Shown here in pieces: positions 10,618 to 21,903 of a stretch of 64,000 nucleotides of DNA. Under the pieces are notes generated by a model that had not been told where the DNA came from, ran no database searches, and saw only the letters and a program-made list of their open reading frames with translations. Numbering within the stretch: position 1 is the first letter of the stretch; each line of letters opens with the position of its first letter. Origin of the DNA: Streptomyces aquilus (GTDB lineage: Bacteria > Actinomycetota > Actinomycetes > Streptomycetales > Streptomycetaceae); contig NZ_CP034463.1 of NCBI RefSeq assembly GCF_003955715.1, positions 5,332,001 to 5,396,000 on the forward strand, in the 5' to 3' direction. The translations under genes were made by a program, and so were the position numbers.

Positions 10618-10992
10618 ATGCAGATACGGATCTCCTGGCCCTCGGGCCATCTCACCGCGACCCTCGACGACACCCCAACGGCCCAGGCTCTCGCCAAGGC
10701 ACTGCCGCTCGTCTCCACCGCCCACACCTGGGGCCAGGAGGTCTACTTCGACACGGGCGTCTCGGTTCCACGTGAAACAAGCGCCCGGCAGGTCGTCGAG
10801 CCCGGCACCGTGGCCTTCTGGACCGACGGCGACGCTCTCGCGCTCCCCTACGGGCCCACGCCGATCTCGCGGGGCGACGAGTGCCGCCTCGCGAGTCCGT
10901 GCAACGTGCTCGGCCGCCTCGACGACGAACCGGGCCACCTCGCGACCGTGCGCGACGGTGACCCGGTCCGGGTGGAACTCGTCGAGAACTAG
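10618..10992 (+). CDS. Cyclophilin-like fold protein (DUF369/PF04126-type)
   Basis: This small 124-residue soluble protein begins MQIRISWPSGHLTATLDDTPTAQAL and contains the GQEVYFDT and FWTDGDALALPYGPTP segments typical of TM1367/cyclophilin-like families. Isomerase activity has not been established for that group. A parS variant (GTTCCACGTGAAAC) is embedded in frame and writes VPRET at about residue 50. The gene has no strong Shine-Dalgarno site before ATG 10618. It converges with the aminotransferase gene, with 27 bases between stops. Confidence 0.75.
   Translation: MQIRISWPSGHLTATLDDTPTAQALAKALPLVSTAHTWGQEVYFDTGVSVPRETSARQVVEPGTVAFWTDGDALALPYGPTPISRGDECRLASPCNVLGRLDDEPGHLATVRDGDPVRVELVEN
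10765..10778. promoter_or_regulatory. parS-like site in the cyclophilin-fold gene
   Basis: GTTCCACGTGAAAC, one mismatch to parS, inside coding DNA. Confidence 0.7.
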
Positions 10993-11032
10993 AGCTCCTT
11001 ATCGAGAACCAGGGCCGAACTAGAGCTCCTTA
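10986..11032. repeat. Duplicated 16-bp segment at two convergent gene ends
   Basis: GAACTAGAGCTCCTTA occurs at 10986-11001 and again at 11017-11032, an offset of 31 bp. The first copy contains the stop codon of the cyclophilin-like gene. The second holds the stop and last codons of the aminotransferase gene. It looks like a recent short tandem duplication. Confidence 0.85.
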
Positions 11033-12099
11033 CGGAAGCCTTCCGCCACCTTCAGGAAGATGTCGTTCGCCTCGACCTCTCCGACCGTCACCCGCACACC
11101 CTCGCCGGGGAACGGCCGGACCACCACGCCGTGCCGGTCGCACGCCGCCGCGAAGTCGACCGTGCGCTCCCCCAGCCGCAACCACACGAAGTTGGCCTGG
11201 GTCTCGGGCACCGTCCAGCCCTGAGCGCGCAGCCCCTCGACCACACGGTTGCGCTCACACACCAGGGAGCCCACCCGGCCGAGCAGTTCGTCCTCCGCAC
11301 GCAGCGACGCGATCGCCGCTTCCTGCGCGAGCTGGCTGACGCCGAAGGGCACCGCGGTCTTGCGCAGCGCCGCCGCCACCGGCTCATGGGCGATGGCGAA
11401 TCCGACCCGGAGGCCGGCGAGACCGTACGCCTTGGAGAAGGTCCGCAGGACGCAGACGTTCGGCCGGTCGCGGTAGAGCTCCACCCCGTCCGGCACCTCG
11501 GTGTCGCGGATGAACTCGCGGTACGCCTCGTCTAGGACGACGAGCACATCGCTCGGCACCCGGTCGAGGAATCGCTCCAGCTCCGCCCGCCGCACGACCG
11601 TGCCCGTCGGGTTATTGGGGTTGCAGACGAAGATCAGCCGCGTCCGGTCGGTGATGGCCGCGGCCATCGCGTCCAGGTCGTGCACATCACCGGGCGTCAG
11701 CGGCACCTTCACCGAGGTCGCGCCGCTGATCTGCGTGATGATCGGGTACGCCTCGAAGGACCGCCAGGCGTAGATGACCTCGTCGCCGGGTCCCGAGGTC
11801 GCCTGGATCAGCTGCTGGGCGACGCCGACCGAACCCGTGCCGGTGGCCAGGTGCGCGAGCGGGACGCCGAAGCGCTCGGACAGCTCGTTCATCAGGCCCG
11901 TGCAGGCCATGTCCGGGTAGCGGTTGAAGGACGAGGCCGCCGCCGTGACGCTCTCCATCACACCCGGAAGGGGCGGATAGGGGTTCTCGTTGGAGGAGAG
12001 TTTGTAGGCGACCGGGCCGTCGGCCGCGGCGGGCTTGCCCGGCTTGTAGGTGGGGATACCCTCCAGCTCGGCGCGCAGCTTGGGGCTCGTCTCGCTCAC
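11020..12099 (-). CDS. hisC: HisC-family PLP-dependent aminotransferase (histidinol-phosphate or aromatic)
   Basis: This 359-residue fold-type I aminotransferase has the PLP-lysine motif [13 protein letters not shown], the Asn/Tyr motif CNPNNPTG, and [15 protein letters not shown] near the N-terminus. The GTG start at 12099 has AGGAGG six bases upstream. No other his gene is nearby, so this is probably a second HisC-like enzyme. Mycobacterial paralogs of this kind act as phenylalanine or aromatic aminotransferases (Pat). Sequence alone does not separate the two activities. Confidence 0.83.
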   Translation of the reverse strand: MSETSPKLRAELEGIPTYKPGKPAAADGPVAYKLSSNENPYPPLPGVMESVTAAASSFNRYPDMACTGLMNELSERFGVPLAHLATGTGSVGVAQQLIQATSGPGDEVIYAWRSFEAYPIITQISGATSVKVPLTPGDVHDLDAMAAAITDRTRLIFVCNPNNPTGTVVRRAELERFLDRVPSDVLVVLDEAYREFIRDTEVPDGVELYRDRPNVCVLRTFSKAYGLAGLRVGFAIAHEPVAAALRKTAVPFGVSQLAQEAAIASLRAEDELLGRVGSLVCERNRVVEGLRAQGWTVPETQANFVWLRLGERTVDFAAACDRHGVVVRPFPGEGVRVTVGEVEANDIFLKVAEGFRKEL

Positions 12100-12528
12100 C
12101 GCAGTCCTCCTCGCGACCGCCGGCGGCCCCGTCGCCGCCGCCGGCTTCCAATACTCCATACCTTATGAGGATTCGGCGCCGGTGCGTACTGGTGGGACGC
12201 AGGAGATCGCAAACCCCATCAGCCTCACAGGCATCAGGGGCATCACCGCCCGAAGGCAGACGAATCGCAGGGCGCTCTCACATATATCTATGCGCCGGTG
12301 GTGCGCGCCGTGGCGCGCATCCCTCGTGAAGGTGAGTTGAGACCTCTTCGAAACATCGAGGACTTGGCAGGCTCATGCGTGCCGACAAGTCACGTAGTGG
12401 CATTGAATCGCTCAACTCCCTTTCATTCGAAGGGAATTGACATGGTATGACCATGCAGAAACGTGCCTGTCAACGCGTGCATATGCGTCCGCACTACCCC
12501 ACCGCATGAGCCCTACTATCGGCTCGCC
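12100..12528. other. Divergent intergenic region between aminotransferase and LacI-type genes
   Basis: This 429-bp non-coding stretch holds promoters for both neighbours. It has a perfect inverted repeat TGCGCGCC-GT-GGCGCGCA at 12302-12319 and a TTGACA hexamer at 12437-12442. A TACTAT hexamer lies just before the ATG of the regulator. Base composition is more AT-rich around 12290-12450 than in neighbouring coding DNA. I see no small gene or tRNA. Confidence 0.6.
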
Positions 12529-13641
12529 ATGACAGCAGCAGGGAAGCACCAGGTGAGCCGCGCGGAAACCTCACGTCGAGGCAGCCGGCCGGGCCGGGCG
12601 GGCATCAGAGATGTGGCCGCCGCCGCCGGAGTCTCCATCACGACCGTCTCCGATGCCCTCAACGGCAAGGGCCGGCTCCCGGACGCCACCCGGCGCCATG
12701 TCCGAGAAGTCGCCGACCGACTGGGTTATCGCCCCTCGGCGGCGGCCCGGACCCTCCGTACCGGCAAGTCGGGACTCATCGGCCTGACCGTGACGACGTA
12801 CGGGGATGAACCTTTCACCTTCACCGAGTTCGCGTACTTCGCCGAGATGGCCCGGGCCGCCACCTCGGCCGCGCTCGCCCGCGGCTACGCGCTCGTCATC
12901 CTCCCGGCGACCTCGCGCCACGACGTGTGGTCGAACGTCGCCCTGGACGGCACGGTCGTCATCGATCCGTCCGACCAGGACCCGGTCGTCAGCGAACTGG
13001 TCCGGCAAGGACTGCCGGTGGTCTCCGACGGCCGCCCGGCCGGCGAGCTGCCGGTGACCGCGTGGGTCGACAACGACCACGAGGCCGCCGTGCTCGGCAT
13101 CCTCGACCACCTGGCCGACGCCGGCGCCCGCCGCATCGGCCTGCTCACGGGGACGTCGACCGACACGTACACCCATCTGTCGACGACGGCGTACCTGCGC
13201 TGGTGCGAGCGCGTCGGCCAGGACCCGGTGTACGAGGCCTATCCGGCGCACGACCCGTGCGCCGGCGCCGTCGCCGCCGACCGGCTGCTGGCCCGGCCCG
13301 ACCGGCCCGACGCCGTCTACGGGCTGTTCGACCCCAACGGCACCGACCTGCTGGCCGCCGCACGCCGCTACGGACTGCGCGTACCGGAGGACCTGCTTCT
13401 GGTCTGCTGCAGCGAATCCACCGTGTACGCCAGCACCGAGCCGCCCATCACCACGCTCTCGCTGAAACCGCGGCGCATCGGCACGGCGGTCGTCCAGCTC
13501 CTCATCGACGCCATCGAGGGCGTCGAATCGGACCAGCCGGTCGAGCAGGTGATACCGACCGAGCTGATCGTGCGCACCTCGTCCCAGCGCCGCCCGCCGC
13601 GGACGACCGTCAGCCCGCCCCGGTCACCGGAGGAGAAGTAG
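12529..13641 (+). CDS. LacI/GalR-family transcriptional regulator
   Basis: This 370-residue regulator has a clear LacI helix-turn-helix (GIRDVAAAAGVSITTVSDAL, about residues 24-43) and hinge (RPSAAARTLRTGKSGLIGLTV). A periplasmic-binding-like sensor domain follows, with the typical GLFDPNGTDLLAAARRYGL and ITTLSLKPRRIG segments. An ATG at 12529 gives a short basic leader; an upstream in-frame GTG exists, but its codons look non-coding. No sugar operon is adjacent, so the ligand is unknown. It is divergent from the aminotransferase gene. Confidence 0.87.
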   Translation: MTAAGKHQVSRAETSRRGSRPGRAGIRDVAAAAGVSITTVSDALNGKGRLPDATRRHVREVADRLGYRPSAAARTLRTGKSGLIGLTVTTYGDEPFTFTEFAYFAEMARAATSAALARGYALVILPATSRHDVWSNVALDGTVVIDPSDQDPVVSELVRQGLPVVSDGRPAGELPVTAWVDNDHEAAVLGILDHLADAGARRIGLLTGTSTDTYTHLSTTAYLRWCERVGQDPVYEAYPAHDPCAGAVAADRLLARPDRPDAVYGLFDPNGTDLLAAARRYGLRVPEDLLLVCCSESTVYASTEPPITTLSLKPRRIGTAVVQLLIDAIEGVESDQPVEQVIPTELIVRTSSQRRPPRTTVSPPRSPEEK

Positions 13642-13869
13642 AGCGCGGACGTCGACGCCGTACGGCCGTCACCGGGTCGTCAGCAGGTGGCCGAACCCCG
13701 GCCCAATCGGGGCGAAAGCCGCGGTGAACTGGACTCTTGCGCCGATTCACCACCCCTGGGTCATCACATGGCGCGATCCGCATTCCTATGATGGGCCCAC
13801 GACACCGCGGGCCGCTGCGACCAGGCAGTCCGAAGCGGTGCAGATGCGGCGCGATGGTGGAGGGGTCTG

Positions 13870-14952
13870 ATGACTCAGGGGGCCGGTCAGGGACCCGAGG
13901 CGGAGCGGACGGCGACGTTGCGCGACTTCCGGGTGCCCGCGTACGTCCACGAGACCGGTCCGTACGGCCACAGCACGCACCCCGGCGACGTCGCGCCGCC
14001 CCACGAGGAGGCGTACCCCGAGGCCTACCCGGAGGGGTACACCCCCACGGAGCGGAACCTTCCGGTCGTCAACCGCGGTGACACGCTCCAGGTGACCGTC
14101 GACCCGGCCGTGGTCCCGCAGCCCGTGGACGGGCCGGGCGCCCTGTTCGTCGTAGGGGATGTGCACGGTTATCTCGACGAGCTGATGGCGGCCCTCCAGG
14201 AGAAGGGCCTCATCGACTCCGCGGGCAACTGGTGCGCGGGCACCGCCCGGCTGTGGTTCCTCGGCGACTTCACCGACCGCGGACCGGACGGCATCGGCGT
14301 CATCGACCTCGTGATGCGGCTGTCCGCCGAGGCCGCCGCGGCCGGCGGCTACTGCAAGGCCCTCATGGGCAACCACGAACTGCTGCTGCTCGGCGCGAAG
14401 CGGTTCGGCGACACCCCCGTCAACTCCGGCGCGGGCACCGCCACCTTCCAGGCGGCCTGGCTGCTCAACGGCGGGCAGAAAACGGACATGGACCGCCTCC
14501 AGGACCACCACCTGCAGTGGATGGCCCGCCTCGACGCCATGGAGGCCGTCGACGGTCATCTGCTCGTCCACTCGGACACCACCGCCTACCTCGACTACGG
14601 CGACTCGATCGAGGCGGTCAACGACACGGTCCGCGAGACCCTCACGCGCAACGACGCGGACGAGGTGTGGGACCTGTTCCGCAAGTTCACCAAGCGCTTC
14701 TCCTTCCGCGACGAGGGCGGCGCCGACCATGTGCGCTCCCTGCTCGATACGTACGGCGGCACCCGGATCGTTCACGGGCACAGCCCGATTCCCTACCTCC
14801 TGGGCGAAGTCGGCTCCGAGGACGGCGAGGACGAAGGAGGCCCCGTGGTCGAGGGACCGCACGTCTACGCCGACGGGCTGGCCATCGCGATGGACGGCGG
14901 GGTGACCATGGCCGGAAAGCTGCTGGTCCAGCAACTTCCGCTGGATATCTGA
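13870..14952 (+). CDS. Metallophosphoesterase (calcineurin-like, Ser/Thr phosphatase fold)
   Basis: The protein has 360 residues. Residues about 90-330 hold the dinuclear metal motifs in order: GDVHGYLDEL, GDFTDRGPDG, GNHELLLLG and GTRIVHGHSPIPYL. That is the bis(5'-nucleosyl)-tetraphosphatase/PPP-type arrangement. The first 80 residues are a low-complexity Tyr/Pro/Glu-rich extension. GGAGGGG lies before ATG 13870. Substrate (protein phosphate or dinucleotide) is not determinable. It is followed after 200 bp by a membrane protein on the same strand. Confidence 0.85.
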   Translation: MTQGAGQGPEAERTATLRDFRVPAYVHETGPYGHSTHPGDVAPPHEEAYPEAYPEGYTPTERNLPVVNRGDTLQVTVDPAVVPQPVDGPGALFVVGDVHGYLDELMAALQEKGLIDSAGNWCAGTARLWFLGDFTDRGPDGIGVIDLVMRLSAEAAAAGGYCKALMGNHELLLLGAKRFGDTPVNSGAGTATFQAAWLLNGGQKTDMDRLQDHHLQWMARLDAMEAVDGHLLVHSDTTAYLDYGDSIEAVNDTVRETLTRNDADEVWDLFRKFTKRFSFRDEGGADHVRSLLDTYGGTRIVHGHSPIPYLLGEVGSEDGEDEGGPVVEGPHVYADGLAIAMDGGVTMAGKLLVQQLPLDI

Positions 14953-15151
14953 AGATTCACCGGGCAGACGATCCCCCATGACGGACCGAGTGGAGACGGC
15001 GCAGGCCAGGGCGCAATTTCTGGAAACCCCCTGTCACCCTGTGCGGTGACCGCTCTACCATCGGCTTATCCGTAGCAGGCTCCCCTCCGTTTCTGCCCGA
15101 CGGCTCACAGTCATGCGAGCCCCAAGCCCTACGGAGCATCGGGGGATGCAC

Positions 15152-16012
15152 ATGAACAGCGTTCCGCAGCACCTGCTGAGCGAGGACCGCCAGGAATACG
15201 AGCGGATCCTCGATGAGGCGCTGCGCTCCGCCCCACACCGCCCGGAACTGGCCGCTGTGGGACAGCGGCTCAATCCCGAACAGCTGCGCACCATGGCGCT
15301 GAACGCCACCGCGATCATCACGGCGGCCGCGGCGACCGAGTACCAGCACTACGTGAAGGTCCGCGAGGAACTGCGCCAGCCGGCGCCGTCCACCCCGACG
15401 TCCGTGCGCGAGACCGGCTCCGCGGAGTCCGGTTCGAGCGCGGCGGGGCTCGCCGCCACCATGGGAGAGGTCGCCGAGACCGCCGGCGCGGGCGCCGTCG
15501 CCGTCGTCGCGGTGCTGGCTCCCGTCCTCGCCGGAACCGCCGCGGCGATATTCCTGCTGGTCGGCTACATCCTGAAGATGCTCGACCCAGAACAGGCGTT
15601 CGCCAAGACGATGCTGACCACCGGCTGGGTCTTCGGCGCGATGACCGCGGTGGCGATCCTGGTCGCCGCGGTGGGGTTGCTGCTCACCGCCCTGCGCAAC
15701 CGCCCCTCGCTCGTCGACACCGGGCCGTACGCCGAGTTGACCGGGGAGGTCGCCCGCGCCAGGGAAGCCTGGCACGACGCCCTGCTGGAGCGGGGTGTCC
15801 TGCCCTTCCTGCGGGACGCCCTGGCCGACCCCGGCACCGCGGCCGCCCTGCACCGCACGCCACCGCAGGCGCCCAGCCGCATGCCCAACCTCGGCTACGG
15901 CCGGCCGGGCTTCAGCAGCCCGGACGACGGCACCACGGGGTCCCGCCCCAGCTTCACCAGCCCGGACTACACCAGCCCGGACTTCGGCGGCCCCGAACAC
16001 CAACCGGAGTAA
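15152..16012 (+). CDS. Putative two-helix membrane protein, function unknown
   Basis: This 286-residue protein has an N-terminal soluble helical part with a Gln/Glu-rich segment, then two hydrophobic helices at about 120-150 and 160-185. A soluble C-terminal region ends in Ser-Pro-Asp repeats (SPDDG, TSPDY, TSPDF). ATG 15152 has GGGGGA five bases upstream; ATG 15146 is possible. I do not recognise a catalytic motif. A hairpin terminator follows. It may be a Streptomyces-conserved envelope or developmental protein, but nothing in the sequence assigns a job. Confidence 0.75.
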   Translation: MNSVPQHLLSEDRQEYERILDEALRSAPHRPELAAVGQRLNPEQLRTMALNATAIITAAAATEYQHYVKVREELRQPAPSTPTSVRETGSAESGSSAAGLAATMGEVAETAGAGAVAVVAVLAPVLAGTAAAIFLLVGYILKMLDPEQAFAKTMLTTGWVFGAMTAVAILVAAVGLLLTALRNRPSLVDTGPYAELTGEVARAREAWHDALLERGVLPFLRDALADPGTAAALHRTPPQAPSRMPNLGYGRPGFSSPDDGTTGSRPSFTSPDYTSPDFGGPEHQPE

Positions 16013-16015
16013 CCC

Positions 16016-16067
16016 CCGGCTTGCGCCCCTCGCCGCGGGCAACCGCCTTCGGGGGAGCGCAAGCCGG
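16016..16067. terminator. Hairpin terminator between convergent genes
   Basis: CCGGCTTGCGC (16016-16026) pairs with GCGCAAGCCGG (16057-16067). It lies a few bases after the membrane protein's stop and before the end of the minus-strand propeller-like gene. It has no U-run, as is common in Streptomyces. Confidence 0.7.
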
Positions 16068-16129
16068 ATGTCCGGCCGACGCGAACCCTTTCGACGTCTT
16101 CAGCTCCGCACGTGACCTCTCCGGCGTCT

Positions 16130-17155
16130 TCAGCCCTGAAAGGGCAGCCGCGATTCTTCCCTCATCGGAAGGGTGATGATCGCGATGCTGTCCGGCTGGG
16201 CCACGGCCAGGCGGATGCCGTCCGGGTGCAGGGCGACCACGGGCGACGGGATATGAGTGACGCCGTAGCTGCCGTCTCTCCGGGGCACCTCCACGGTGGG
16301 CCATTCCGCCACCACGCCGCCCGTCGTGACATCGATCAGCCGCGGATGCCCGTACAGCGAGACGACCGTGTCGCCCCGCGCGATCAGAGTGCCGAGGGCG
16401 AAATCGACCTTGCTGCGATGGATCCACCGTCGTCCGGAGAGCGACCAGACGCCCAACTGCCGTCGGCCCAAGGCAGGGGTGGTCTCCTCCTCGTCGTGAG
16501 GCTCCTCCCCGGTCGCCACAGCCAGGCGGTCGCCATCAAGCCAGCAGGCCGAGGCGACCTCCGCATCGATGCCCGGGTCCTCGGGCAGCACGCCCTGACC
16601 GTCGAGCACGGCAGGGTCGGTCAACGCACTGGTCAGGTCGAAGACTTCGACCACCCCGTACGGATGCCAGAACCAGCCCGCCGACAACAGGTGGGTCCCA
16701 CCCGGGCTCACCGCCAGCCGCGAATGGAAGACGTCCTTGGGACGACGTTCGCCGACGGTGAGCCGCTCTCCCGACTCCGCATCCTCGATCTCCAGGACGT
16801 TGTATTCCTCCGGGCAGTGGACCAGAACCTCGCGCCCGTCCTGCAACGCCCCGAGCGCCACCGGGTAGTCGAAGACATCAGCCTGGTAGTAGCTCCGGTT
16901 CAGCTCACGGACGAGCCCATCACCATCGAGCAGCAGTGCCTTGGTGCCGCGCTCGGCATAGACGACGGAGTAGCGACCGGACGGGGAGACGATGCTCCGG
17001 TCGAAGGGAAACCCATGGTTGACGGGGCCAGGATGCTCCACGCCGTCAGGACCCCAACGGCGACCCCCACCCACCACGTCGACCAGATCATCGCCGTCCC
17101 ACACCAGCGACTGCGCCTCTTCCGTCACTTCGACAACGATCAAGACTCCACCCAC
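16130..17155 (-). CDS. Hypothetical WD40/beta-propeller-like protein
   Basis: This 341-residue soluble protein has recurring strands of the form 'LAVSPGGTHLLSAGWF', 'VVALHPDGIRLAVAQPD' and 'IVSPSGRYSVVYAE', typical of beta-propeller blades. I find no enzymatic motif, signal peptide or membrane segment. The GTG start at 17155 is the most upstream possible; GTG 17128 is an alternative. The gene follows the thiC terminator on the same strand. Codon choice includes somewhat more A/T-ending codons than its neighbours, perhaps a sign of an accessory gene. Function is unknown. Confidence 0.7.
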   Translation of the reverse strand: MGGVLIVVEVTEEAQSLVWDGDDLVDVVGGGRRWGPDGVEHPGPVNHGFPFDRSIVSPSGRYSVVYAERGTKALLLDGDGLVRELNRSYYQADVFDYPVALGALQDGREVLVHCPEEYNVLEIEDAESGERLTVGERRPKDVFHSRLAVSPGGTHLLSAGWFWHPYGVVEVFDLTSALTDPAVLDGQGVLPEDPGIDAEVASACWLDGDRLAVATGEEPHDEEETTPALGRRQLGVWSLSGRRWIHRSKVDFALGTLIARGDTVVSLYGHPRLIDVTTGGVVAEWPTVEVPRRDGSYGVTHIPSPVVALHPDGIRLAVAQPDSIAIITLPMREESRLPFQG

Positions 17156-17174
17156 CCCTCATCCCTGAAAGCAC

Positions 17175-17223
17175 GTCGGCGCTGCCCCGAAGGCACCCGG
17201 CCCCCCTCCGGAGCAGCGCCGAC
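17175..17223 (-). terminator. Rho-independent-type hairpin after thiC
   Basis: GTCGGCGCTGC (17175-17185) and GCAGCGCCGAC (17213-17223) form an 11-bp stem with a 27-nt loop. It lies ten bases beyond the thiC stop codon and before the next gene on that strand. Confidence 0.7.
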
Positions 17224-17232
17224 GAACGGACG

Positions 17233-19212
<1,980 letters not shown>

Positions 19213-19291
19213 GTACAAAGGTGGCTCCACGCTAGCGTCAATTCGGGCGCGGTGAACAGAGGGCCCCTGCCGTTCTTGCGATGATCGGTCG

Positions 19292-21103
19292 GTGACCACG
19301 ACACCGCAGCCCCCGTATCCGCCCGAGCCACCCCGTGGCCCCGGCCGCAGAGGCGGCGCTCAGCCCGGGCCGGACGACTGGAACGGGCCCGGGTCGGATG
19401 AACGGCACGGGCCTGAGGCAGGCGGCTGGAACGGGCCTGGGGCGGGCAACTGGAACGGATCCGGCCCCAGCGAAGGGTTCGAGCGTGGTCCCCGACCCGG
19501 CGGAGGGTCCGAGCACGGTCCCCGACCCGGCGGCCGGGTCGAACGCGGGTCGGCAAGCGGCGGCGGTCACCACCACGGTCACGACCCCGGCCACAACTCT
19601 GCCGGCGCCCCCAGCCACAGCCACGAGCACGCGCACGACACCGGTGGCGGGCACGGCGCCTTCCCGAGGGAAGGCAGCGGCGGCGACACAGGAGATGCGG
19701 GTGGCACCGGAGGTGGCGGTGGCCACGGCCACTCACACGGCCACAGTCACAGCCACGGCCCCGCGGCCCCCGTCTCCAAGCACCTGCGCAAGGTCATCGC
19801 GGCGATCCTCATCCCGTTCGGCGCCGCCGTTCTGGTGGGCCTCGTCGTGCTGTGGCCCGGCGGCGCCCCCGCGCACGAGCGCACCGGCGTCGGCTTCGAC
19901 CGGCAGACCCAGCAGGCCACCGTCACCAAGGTCGACGAGGTGAGCTGCAAGTCCGTCAACGCCTCGGGCGAGACACCGACCGGCGACACCTCCACCGCCG
20001 AGGGCTCCTCCGCCCAGCAACAGGCCGGTGGCACCTGCAAAAAGGCCACCATCCGCGTCGACACCGGCAAGGACAAGGGCCGTACGTTCACCGAGATCGT
20101 GCAGCCGGACCAGTCGCGGCAGCTGCACGAGGGCCAGAAGGTCGTGGTCGCCTACGAGCCCTCCGCCCCGAAGGACCTGCAGTACTCGGTCACCGACGTG
20201 AACCGCCGGCTTCCCATGGCCTTGCTCGCCGGCATCTTCGCGCTGGCCGTCGTGGTCGTGGGGCGGTTGCGCGGGGTCATGGCACTGGTCGCGCTGGCGA
20301 TCAGCTTCATGATCCTGAACTTCTTCATCCTGCCCGCGATCCTCCAGGGCTCGAACCCGCTGGTCGTGGCCGTGATCGGGTCGAGCGCCATCATGCTGAT
20401 CGCGCTGTATCTGTGTCACGGGCTGTCGGCGAGAACCTCCGTCGCGGTGCTCGGCACGCTGATCTCGCTGCTGCTGATCGGCATCCTCGGCTCGCTGTTC
20501 ATCGACTGGGCGGCGCTCACCGGCAACACCGACGACAACACCGGTCTGATCCACGGCCTGTATCCGTCGATCGACATGAGCGGTCTGCTGCTCGCCGGCG
20601 TCATCATCGGCTCGCTCGGTGTCCTCGACGACGTGACGGTGACACAGACCTCGGCGGTCTGGGAGCTGCACGAGGCCAACCCCTCGATGGGCTGGCGCGG
20701 GCTGTACCGGGCGGGCATCCGCATCGGGCGCGACCACATCGCCTCGGTCGTCAACACGCTCGTCCTCGCCTATGCGGGCGCGGCGTTGCCCCTGCTGCTG
20801 CTCTTCTCGATCGCGCAGAGCAGCGTGGGGACGGTCGCCAACAGCGAGTTGGTCGCGGAGGAGATCGTGCGGACGCTGGTCGGCTCGATCGGCCTGGTGG
20901 CATCCGTCCCGGTCACGACGGCCCTCGCCGCGCTGGTGGTGTCGGCCGACAGGCCTGGCTCCGGCACGGTTCCGACGGGCGGCGAGCCGACTCCGGCGGG
21001 CACGCAAGCACATGCACAGGCCGGGTCGTACGGCTCACAGGGCGCCCAGGCTCCGCAGCCTGCCGCCGCACGGGGTGGCCGCGGGCGTCGCCGCAAGCAC
21101 TGA
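19292..21103 (+). CDS. YibE/F-family membrane protein with a histidine/glycine-rich N-terminus
   Basis: This 603-residue protein has two parts. Residues about 1-160 are low-complexity Gly/Pro/Trp/Asn repeats followed by His-rich runs (HHHGHD, HSHEHAHD, GHGHSHGHSHSHG). Residues about 165-560 form the YibE/F multi-helix membrane domain, with the conserved LGVLDDVTVTQTSAVWELHEANP segment. The domain's role is not known. His-rich extensions of this type often bind Zn or Ni (inference). GTG 19292 has no clear ribosome site and may be leaderless. The C-terminus is Ala/Gly-rich and ends in basic residues. Confidence 0.83.
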   Translation: MTTTPQPPYPPEPPRGPGRRGGAQPGPDDWNGPGSDERHGPEAGGWNGPGAGNWNGSGPSEGFERGPRPGGGSEHGPRPGGRVERGSASGGGHHHGHDPGHNSAGAPSHSHEHAHDTGGGHGAFPREGSGGDTGDAGGTGGGGGHGHSHGHSHSHGPAAPVSKHLRKVIAAILIPFGAAVLVGLVVLWPGGAPAHERTGVGFDRQTQQATVTKVDEVSCKSVNASGETPTGDTSTAEGSSAQQQAGGTCKKATIRVDTGKDKGRTFTEIVQPDQSRQLHEGQKVVVAYEPSAPKDLQYSVTDVNRRLPMALLAGIFALAVVVVGRLRGVMALVALAISFMILNFFILPAILQGSNPLVVAVIGSSAIMLIALYLCHGLSARTSVAVLGTLISLLLIGILGSLFIDWAALTGNTDDNTGLIHGLYPSIDMSGLLLAGVIIGSLGVLDDVTVTQTSAVWELHEANPSMGWRGLYRAGIRIGRDHIASVVNTLVLAYAGAALPLLLLFSIAQSSVGTVANSELVAEEIVRTLVGSIGLVASVPVTTALAALVVSADRPGSGTVPTGGEPTPAGTQAHAQAGSYGSQGAQAPQPAAARGGRGRRRKH

Positions 21104-21366
21104 CGCCGAGCCGGCCCGAACCGGCCACGCTCCACCCGGCCACGCCCCAACCGGCCCAGCCACTCGGCCACGGCCACCCACCCAGCCGGCCAGCCACAAC
21201 GCCGTACAGGCTCCAGAGCCGCCTCACGCCCCAGCCCGCCAAGAACACCCAGAGCACCCAAAACACCCAGAACGACGCCCAGAAGGCCACCCCTCCCCAG
21301 AAGAAGCGTTCCTGCACTCCTCCACACCCGCGCTGAAGCGTTCCGCCTCCCCACCGGCGTGACGCT
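21104..21366. other. C/A-rich intergenic tract between convergent YibE/F and ssgA genes
   Basis: The 263-bp spacer is strongly strand-asymmetric, with C- and A-rich plus-strand runs (repeated CACCCA units at 21244-21270). The minus strand therefore has four GGG runs within 21235-21268. CTGAAGCG (21333-21340) and CGCTTCAG (21363-21370) can form an 8-bp stem that overlaps the ssgA stop. I see no gene. Confidence 0.55.
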
Positions 21367-21804
21367 TCAGCCCGCGCTCTGCTCCTCCGCCAGAATGCGG
21401 TCCAGCGCCTCGTCGAGATGGGCGTCGAAGTCCGCGAGCGCCCCTTCCTGTCCCAGCGGCACCAGCTTGTCGGTGCGGTCGAGGAAGGCGATGAGCGGCG
21501 CCGTCGACGAGCGGAACAGCGCCTGGTCGGCGCCGACCTGAAGCCGGATCAGCACCTCACCGAGCGTTTCGTGCTCCGCCGGCGCGATGCGCACATCCCC
21601 GTCGCCGCTCGGCCGCCCCACGCCGTCGATCAGCAACTCACGCCCGAAGGCCCAGGTCACGGGGGCGTCCCCGGGCAGGTGGAAGGTCAGTCGCACCGCG
21701 TAGGGATCACAGGTCTCGTAGCGCAGCTCCACCGGGATACGGAACGAGAGCTCCTCGGACACGAGAAAGCTCATCATGACCTCTGCCTGTACGGACTCGT
21801 CCAT
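21367..21804 (-). CDS. ssgA: SsgA sporulation-specific cell division activator
   Basis: SsgA is a small Streptomyces-type SALP protein that promotes septum formation and marks sites of wall remodelling. The 145-residue protein starts MDESVQAEVMMSFLVSEELS and contains VELRYETCDPYAVRLTFHLP, VTWAFGRELL and FLDRTDKLVPLGQE. This is nearly the S. coelicolor SsgA sequence as I remember it, and closer to it than to SsgB or other paralogs. It lies 99 bp downstream of its dedicated activator ssgR on the same strand, the usual arrangement. Confidence 0.95.
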   Translation of the reverse strand: MDESVQAEVMMSFLVSEELSFRIPVELRYETCDPYAVRLTFHLPGDAPVTWAFGRELLIDGVGRPSGDGDVRIAPAEHETLGEVLIRLQVGADQALFRSSTAPLIAFLDRTDKLVPLGQEGALADFDAHLDEALDRILAEEQSAG

Positions 21805-21903
21805 CGTCTACCCCGTCATCTGCGGTCGACTGGCCGGGAATGATCCCTCTGACTCTGATGGAATCTTGCTGAACGTATACGGGAGATCACAAGGAGTGAG
21901 TTT

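Noticed and set aside
12432..12460. SigR-type promoter (GGGAAT) before the LacI-family gene
   Set aside because: There is no GTT at the required 18-bp spacing.
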